Assembly (NCBI GenBank): GCA_034620365.1
Contig: JAQGEQ010000380.1
Coordinates: 744,001-808,000 of the forward strand
Source: Pegea sp. RAD2-039
Lineage: Eukaryota; Chordata; Thaliacea; Salpida; Salpidae
Direction: 5' to 3'
Length of the DNA: 64,000 bases
The notes under the pieces are model-generated. The model ran no database searches and was not told the DNA's origin. It saw only the letters and a program-made list of their open reading frames with translations. Shown here piece after piece: positions 58,834 to 64,000 of this stretch. Position 1 is the stretch's first letter. Every line of letters starts with the position of its first letter. The translations under genes were made by a program, and so were the position numbers.

Positions 58834-61800
58834 TCAAGTATCCGCTTTCTTCTTGTTGGACATTCCGAAACCAATTGAAGTCTCAACAACGCTAGCTTGA
58901 GATTGGAGAAGGGTCGCCGCCGGTTTTGCCATCGTCACAGTTTGAAGTGGAACTCGCCGAGATTTTACCGTTTGTCCTTTCAGCAATTTCTTACGCGAAT
59001 CTTCGAGTAACTTCACAGGATCCGTCTGAAAGTCAACTTACTGATTAAGAACCGGGGCGTACAAGTCAGGGGCACATACCTTCTGAATGTATTTGCTCAT
59101 TGGTGCAGAGGGCTCGGGTTTTTCAGCATTGGCGGCGGGATTTTGAGCTCTAAAAGTCCGCAGATGTAGAAGAGTCAAATCATATCGGAACATACTTGTC
59201 GGTTTCTACATCAACTTCCACCGGCGGTGGAGGTTCAGGAGGATTTGAAGCAGGAAGAAGAACAGCTTCGATCCGCAGATCAGGAACCTGAGTGATGTAG
59301 CCCCAAAGATTTGGTAAAGGAAACGAATCGCGATCCAACTGAAGATCGTTGAACACTGAATCGATGACGAACCTTTGAAGAACAGATTTAAACAGATGAC
59401 GTCATAGACGCGAGTCTGACCAGCAAGATCGGTTCATCTGCTCCTTTCTACCATAGACACTAATTTCTTTAATCTTTCGAGATAATTTTCCCTTCGAGAT
59501 CAAGTGATTGGACGGAACTTGCACTCCAGTCGCTTTACTGCTTTTCGCGTTGTTCTCAGCGGCGCCATCTAGTGGGTATTTGTTTATCACACGGATGGGG
59601 TAGGTGGGAGGTTTGTTGACATCTGTAGAAAGATCTTAGGAAGATTGAAGAGAGATGAGAGTACTACCTTGAGGATCAAGAGGTCCGGCATCCAGAGGAA
59701 GTGATCCCGCTGAATATAAGTCCCAGTACTCCTGAAACTCGCTACAGATCCGATGAAGACTGTAAGGATTGCCGTGGAGGAGTCTGATCAGATCAGGAAG
59801 GGCTGTGGCGATGAAAATATGAAGATGAAGATGAAAAGATGAAGTAAAGACCTCGATCAGGAAACTCTTTCGATTTCGAAGAATCTTTCTTCTGTTTGTC
59901 GAGATTTATTGGAAGATCGCAAAGAAAGTTCCACTAAAACATCAACAAGTCGGTTGTCATGGTAACAGGCACCATCTGATGACTCACCTGGTAACTAGTC
60001 AATACTTGTAGGGATTTGGTGGTGAGTTGTTCATTGTCATAGTAACAACCGATACAAATAGGACTGAGTACTTTGACGTTAACTTGGAATGATTTTTCAA
60101 ACTCAATTTGTTTCGCTTTCAATCGCTTGTCGGAAATGTCGTTTTTAATCTCGCTCTGTGACGTCATCAACAGTTAAGACGCGATAACCCGATTATCAAC
60201 AAGTTCACTGACGTCACTAGCATCACCATCGTTGATGCCTTCGTCATTAGAGAGGTAACCATGCGGAACGAAGAATCCATCGTTGTCGTCGTCATCATCA
60301 TCTGCGGCTGTTTCTTCTTCCTGAAATCGACGAATCAACAAATGCATGTTGAAGCGCGCGCGCTTTTACCCCTTCGCTGTTTACGATGTCTTCTCCTTCC
60401 ACTGGCTCTTCCCACTCTTCCTCCGAGTCAAACTCGTAATCAAGCAGCTCCTAGCAACGCGTAATTAGTGCAAAGTCACCTTAGCAACCACCAACCTTAT
60501 CCAGCTTCCAGGGATTTCGCGCGCTTATCAGCGAGCTTCTTCGACGCCATGTTCCGTAGTAAGGTGGTCGATGGTTCTCGTGGAATTGCAACAATTTTGT
60601 TCGCGTCTTTGATATGTCGTCATCAGCATCGATTTCGATCCCGTCGTCATGGATACTGCGAAATGTAAGAAAGAATAAGAAGCAGGAAGGTCACGTGATA
60701 AGACTCACTTTAAACGCTTGTTCCTCGGGATCAGACTTTTTGATGATCGATGCCGAATCGTTTGCGAAATTCGCGTTTTCGCGTCCTTACCGCATTCCAT
60801 CTGTATCAGCCGATGACATCATCAACATCAGATGACGTCATCAACATCAGATGACATCACACTGACCTGATTTACGAGATATTGATCGAGATTGGATTTA
60901 GTTTCTTGATTGAGTAAATTACGAGAGGTTGGAGCTAACCACATCCCTTCCTTCAACTGATAAGCTTGAAATGATCCTATTGAAGGAAGAGTTGACTGCA
61001 GAAGATGAAGATCAACATCCAAAAGATCATATTAACATTTTCTACTTACAGTATTCAATTCATCTGCTGCAGGTTTAGCAACCGGTTTAAAGAACCCCAA
61101 AAAGTGTGTCTTCCTCTTTTCTTTGATCCGTTTCTGTTCATGAGCAAAACTACCTTTTATGATCTAATTTTGATCTTGTTCCTACCTCTTCTTCTGCAGC
61201 TTTCACCCGCTCTTCCTGTGCTCTCTGCTTCATCTTCTGCCTCTCAGCTTCCCTTTTCAACCTCTCAACTTCTTTCTTTTCTTTTTCTTTTCGTCTTTGT
61301 TCTTCTTTTTGTTTGATTTTTTCTCTGCATCAAATATCAACTTGAAACAAATCAAGATGGAAGCAGTATCTCAACTTTTTCATCTCTATTTTCTGTCTTT
61401 GCTCTTCCATCTTCAAGCGCTGCTCTTCCAACTTCTTCTTCTTCTTTTCTTCTCGTTCAGCCCGTTCTAATTCCTGAGATGAAACAAAGAGATCTTAAAA
61501 ACACACAAACCCTCATCAATCTAATCTTACTCTTTGAATTGCCTTATTTCTTTTTTCCTGCTCTTTTTGAAATTTTTCTTTCTCTCTTTGAATCCTTTTC
61601 TGTTCTTTTTCAATCTGCTTTCAATTGAAGATATTTTAATAAAACCAACAAAAGCACAAACATTTTTACCTTGGTGTTGGGCAGCTCACATTTATTTTGC
61701 TTTGCCTAACCAAAGAAAAGATTGAGAAAGATGATGAGAAAAGAAGCTGACTCACCTTATTCACCTCTGGCTTCTCTTCAATTTCAGTTTTTAACTTCTC

Positions 61801-62468
61801 TTTAACGGCAGATAATGGGATGCCATCATCACTATCAGAATTAGAAGCCTCTTCATCATTTTGTTGATTATTTAATTTTAAGATTTTATTGGGAACATCA
61901 ATTTCATGATTGTCAATGACAAGTCGCTTTTTTGCTTTTTCACCCTTACAGGCATCCGCAGGAGGTGTTATCACCAATTTTTCAGCAGATTTTTTTACAA
62001 CTTCAGTTTTTTTAAACATTTTTAAAATACTTTGTTGGCCTTTCAGGGTTTTTGAAGGGGTTTTTGGTTTTCCTTCAGCTGTAGCTGATTCATTTAAACA
62101 TTTCATCTCTGAACTTTCATTTAATGATTTGAAATTATGATTTTGTTTTCCATCAACTGCTTCAGTTTGAACGATAAGAGAATCCTATAAAAAAAAAAGA
62201 AAAAAAATTGAATTAGTTGAGAAGGTAGACAGAGTATTTCATAATTTCAACTAATTTCAAACAAAAGTAAAAATTGACCTTGTTGGTTTCTTTTGTAGTT
62301 TTTAGTTCCTTCATTTCTACATCTAACAAAATAAAATTAAAAAGCTTTTAAATAAATAATTAAATCCAAGCTTTTAAACATTTAGAAAACTAAAAAATTG
62401 TAGAAAATTTATTACAAACTTATAGAGACAAAATTTGTACAAATGATAAACTAACCTTCAAAATTCAT
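58834..62468 (-). CDS. CHAF1A: Chromatin assembly factor 1 large subunit (p150)
   Basis: Deposits H3-H4 behind replication forks through PCNA. Twenty exons are in frame: 62468-62456, 62322-62279, 62184-61756, 61705-61670, 61617-61531, 61473-61376, 61324-61186, 61163-61050, 60995-60867, 60800-60709, 60655-60496, 60450-60385, 60320-60213, 60155-59988, 59933-59852, 59802-59668, 59622-59421, 59372-59196, 59149-59080, 59025-58834. They give 846 residues (human 956). A PIP-like QQSILKMF lies at 69-76. A long Lys/Glu/Arg-rich coiled KER region spans about 163-300, and a second PIP-like FLGFFKP lies at 303-309. Then come LLQFHENHRPPYYGTW, the acidic stretch (about 451-500) ending DGFFVPHGYLSNDEG, and a C-terminal winged-helix part with LPDLIRLLHGN and KIKEISVYG. 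The first exon codes only MNFE. The 3' half is clearly less AT-rich than the rest of the window. Confidence 0.93.
60801..60866. repeat. Short tandem repeat in CHAF1A intron 9
   Basis: The 66-bp intron carries about 2.5 copies of a 19-bp unit, gatgacrtcatcaacatca. The middle copy contains the perfect palindrome TGACGTCA at 60833-60840. Confidence 0.8.
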
Positions 62469-63309
62469 GGCTTTTAATGAATGATAAAAATATTCTAAAT
62501 TTAAAAATAAAATTGAAAAAATTATTAAATTATTGCAATAACAAAAGCAATTAAATAGTTTTATGTTATAATCAACTAATTTATCAATATTCTATTATCA
62601 TTATATTATCAATATATTTTTGAATAATACAAATATCAAGACAAGTTAAAAATTATCTAAAGTTGTATTTTACAATCAAAATTTCTTCAACTAAATTCGA
62701 AAACCAAATTATTTTATTGTTATTAAACTATAAAAGCTATTTATAAACCACTTTTCAATTTTTGATTTAACTGATACAAAATAAATAAAACAATTATTTA
62801 ACAAAAAAATGTAAAACATTTCTTATTCAATATATTAAAATTAGCTAAGAATATTACTAAATTACACTTACAAATGAAAAAAAATAAAACTTTCGAAAAT
62901 AAAATTCGAATTTCTAATATTTATGCATTCATATCAAGACAACAACCGACTAATTTACATTATCAACTTTAGTTGGCGCGTAAAACTTTTTTGACATTAA
63001 TCAATAATGTTTAGAAACTAAAAATAAAGTTAGAAGTATAAAGAAAATTAGTTGAAATATGCGACAAGTACGCGCACAAAAAAATATAAAATCGAATAAT
63101 TTGTTTACTATAATTTACTATAATTAGCACAAACAAAGAAGCTAACTAAAAGCTGACCTCAATCAAATAAAGGTTATCTTAACGTTAACAACTGGAAGTC
63201 TTTTTCGACATAATTGAAAATAAACCTTTTATCATGTTTCTTACCAAAAATTTTTACTATTTATACGCTTATAAAACATTTTTCAAACGAAAAATTGTAG
63301 TATGTTGAA
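62469..63309. other. AT-rich upstream region of CHAF1A
   Basis: About 840 bp before the CHAF1A ATG, with no gene. An acceptor-like TTAAAAG precedes the ATG by 2 nt. No TATA box with sensible spacing stands out. Confidence 0.4.
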
Positions 63310-64000
63310 AGGTATAGTACATCCTTCACACCCTACTCGCCTAAAAATAATGGCTGAAAGAATATATCCCAAGTCACAATGCGTTTTCATATCAAAACGC
63401 TCTATCATTGACATGATTTTTCTACTTCAGCAAAATGCAAAGAACAAAACAGATCTTTGTATATCGCGTTCATCAACCTTCCCAAAGCTGTTGACCTAGT
63501 CAGTAAGGAAGGTCTGTTGTCGATATTAAGATTGAAAGCTTTAATTTGATAAACTCATTTCAAGCCGAGATCAACGGCTGCATCGGTAAAGCATATGATA
63601 CATTTGCATGGTTTACCTCCAAGGTCCAGAATAATCAAAAGCTATCCATCAAAACCAAGGCTACCATCTCTAGAGCTTTTGCATGCAGTAAGTACGCCAG
63701 CGAAACTTGAACTTTGTCGAAAACAAATGAAAATAAACTGAACACTTTCTTCGTTTTTGTCTTATACTACGTTTAAGATTACAGCAAAGTATCTCAAACA
63801 AAAAGTAAGCAAAGGCTTCGCTGGCTAGGACACGTCAGTGGGATGGAAGATGGACGGATTCTAAAGTATCTGCTGTATGGGGAGCTATCAAAAAGCAAAC
63901 ACAATGTCAGCCGTCTCTGTCTTGGTTTTAATGATACTCGCAAGCGTAATATGAAATCGCTTAGCATCAATACCAGCAATTTCGAGGATATCGCTGCAAA
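63310..64000 (+). mobile_element. LINE family 2, degenerate reverse-transcriptase fragment (runs off the window)
   Basis: Broken frames give AERIYPKSQCVF, RSIIDMIFLLQQNAK, AEINGCIGKAYDTFAWF, KTKATISRAFACSKYASET and finally RLRWLGHVSGMEDGRILKYL, LLYGELSKSKHNVSRL and KRNMKSLSINTSNFEDIA. This is the conserved order of a LINE RT (QCGFR-RSTIDMIF block, then the C-terminal RWLGHV...). The last 220 nt are open and align with the relic at 19.85-20.19 kb. It differs in sequence and tail from LINE family 1. Confidence 0.8.

Noticed and set aside
60156..60188. A 33-bp intron (gttatc...cacag) in CHAF1A
   Set aside because: A 57-bp intron using the better donor GTCAGT at 60212 keeps frame and matches the size of neighbouring introns.
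60261..61725. Plus-strand open frames opposite CHAF1A
   Set aside because: They are antisense shadows of CHAF1A exons; Leu/Ser/Phe-rich strings mirror the Lys/Glu/Arg-rich KER codons.

Overview
The window is invertebrate animal nuclear DNA. It is very AT-rich, its genes are split by many GT-AG introns (often about 50-130 bp), and the protein set is metazoan: EGF/FN3/SEA ectodomains, an astacin with ShKT domains, and 7TM receptors. I cannot name the taxon. CR1-like LINEs and several genes with a splice-acceptor-like motif just before the ATG are compatible with many invertebrates.

Layout. Bases 1-17365 (minus) hold most of one giant gene: signal peptide, Thr-rich linker, two EGF modules, one FN3, a SEA domain and then 28 more FN3 domains, running off the left edge (47 exons, about 2,829 codons in view). 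Bases 17.4-23.5 kb are AT-rich intergenic DNA with one LINE relic. Bases 23482-28293 (plus) are a complete 21-exon ubiquitin-activating enzyme E1 (UBA1). Bases 30984-32385 (minus) are a complete 7-exon ARL8 GTPase. Bases 35.06-38.9 kb are a degenerate CR1-like LINE. Bases 41523-43950 (plus) are a complete 8-exon RUVBL1/Pontin. Two intronless paralogous 7TM receptors lie in tandem on the minus strand (46669-47685 and 47902-48891). Bases 53405-55696 (plus) are a secreted antistasin-astacin-3xShKT metalloprotease with a TATA promoter. Bases 58834-62468 (minus) are a complete 20-exon CAF-1 large subunit (CHAF1A). A second LINE family closes the window at about 63.3-64 kb.

The genes do not form one pathway. 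UBA1, ARL8, RUVBL1 and CHAF1A are housekeeping genes (ubiquitin activation, lysosome positioning, chromatin remodelling, replication-coupled nucleosome assembly). The FN3 giant, the 7TM pair and the astacin are cell-surface or secreted and look lineage-adapted. Four copies of one LINE family share a 3' end with a conserved small hairpin. The most notable signal is inside the FN3 giant: an old duplication of an eight-domain block, with one 0.8-kb tract (exon plus intron) now 99.6% identical between the two blocks, as expected from recent gene conversion.
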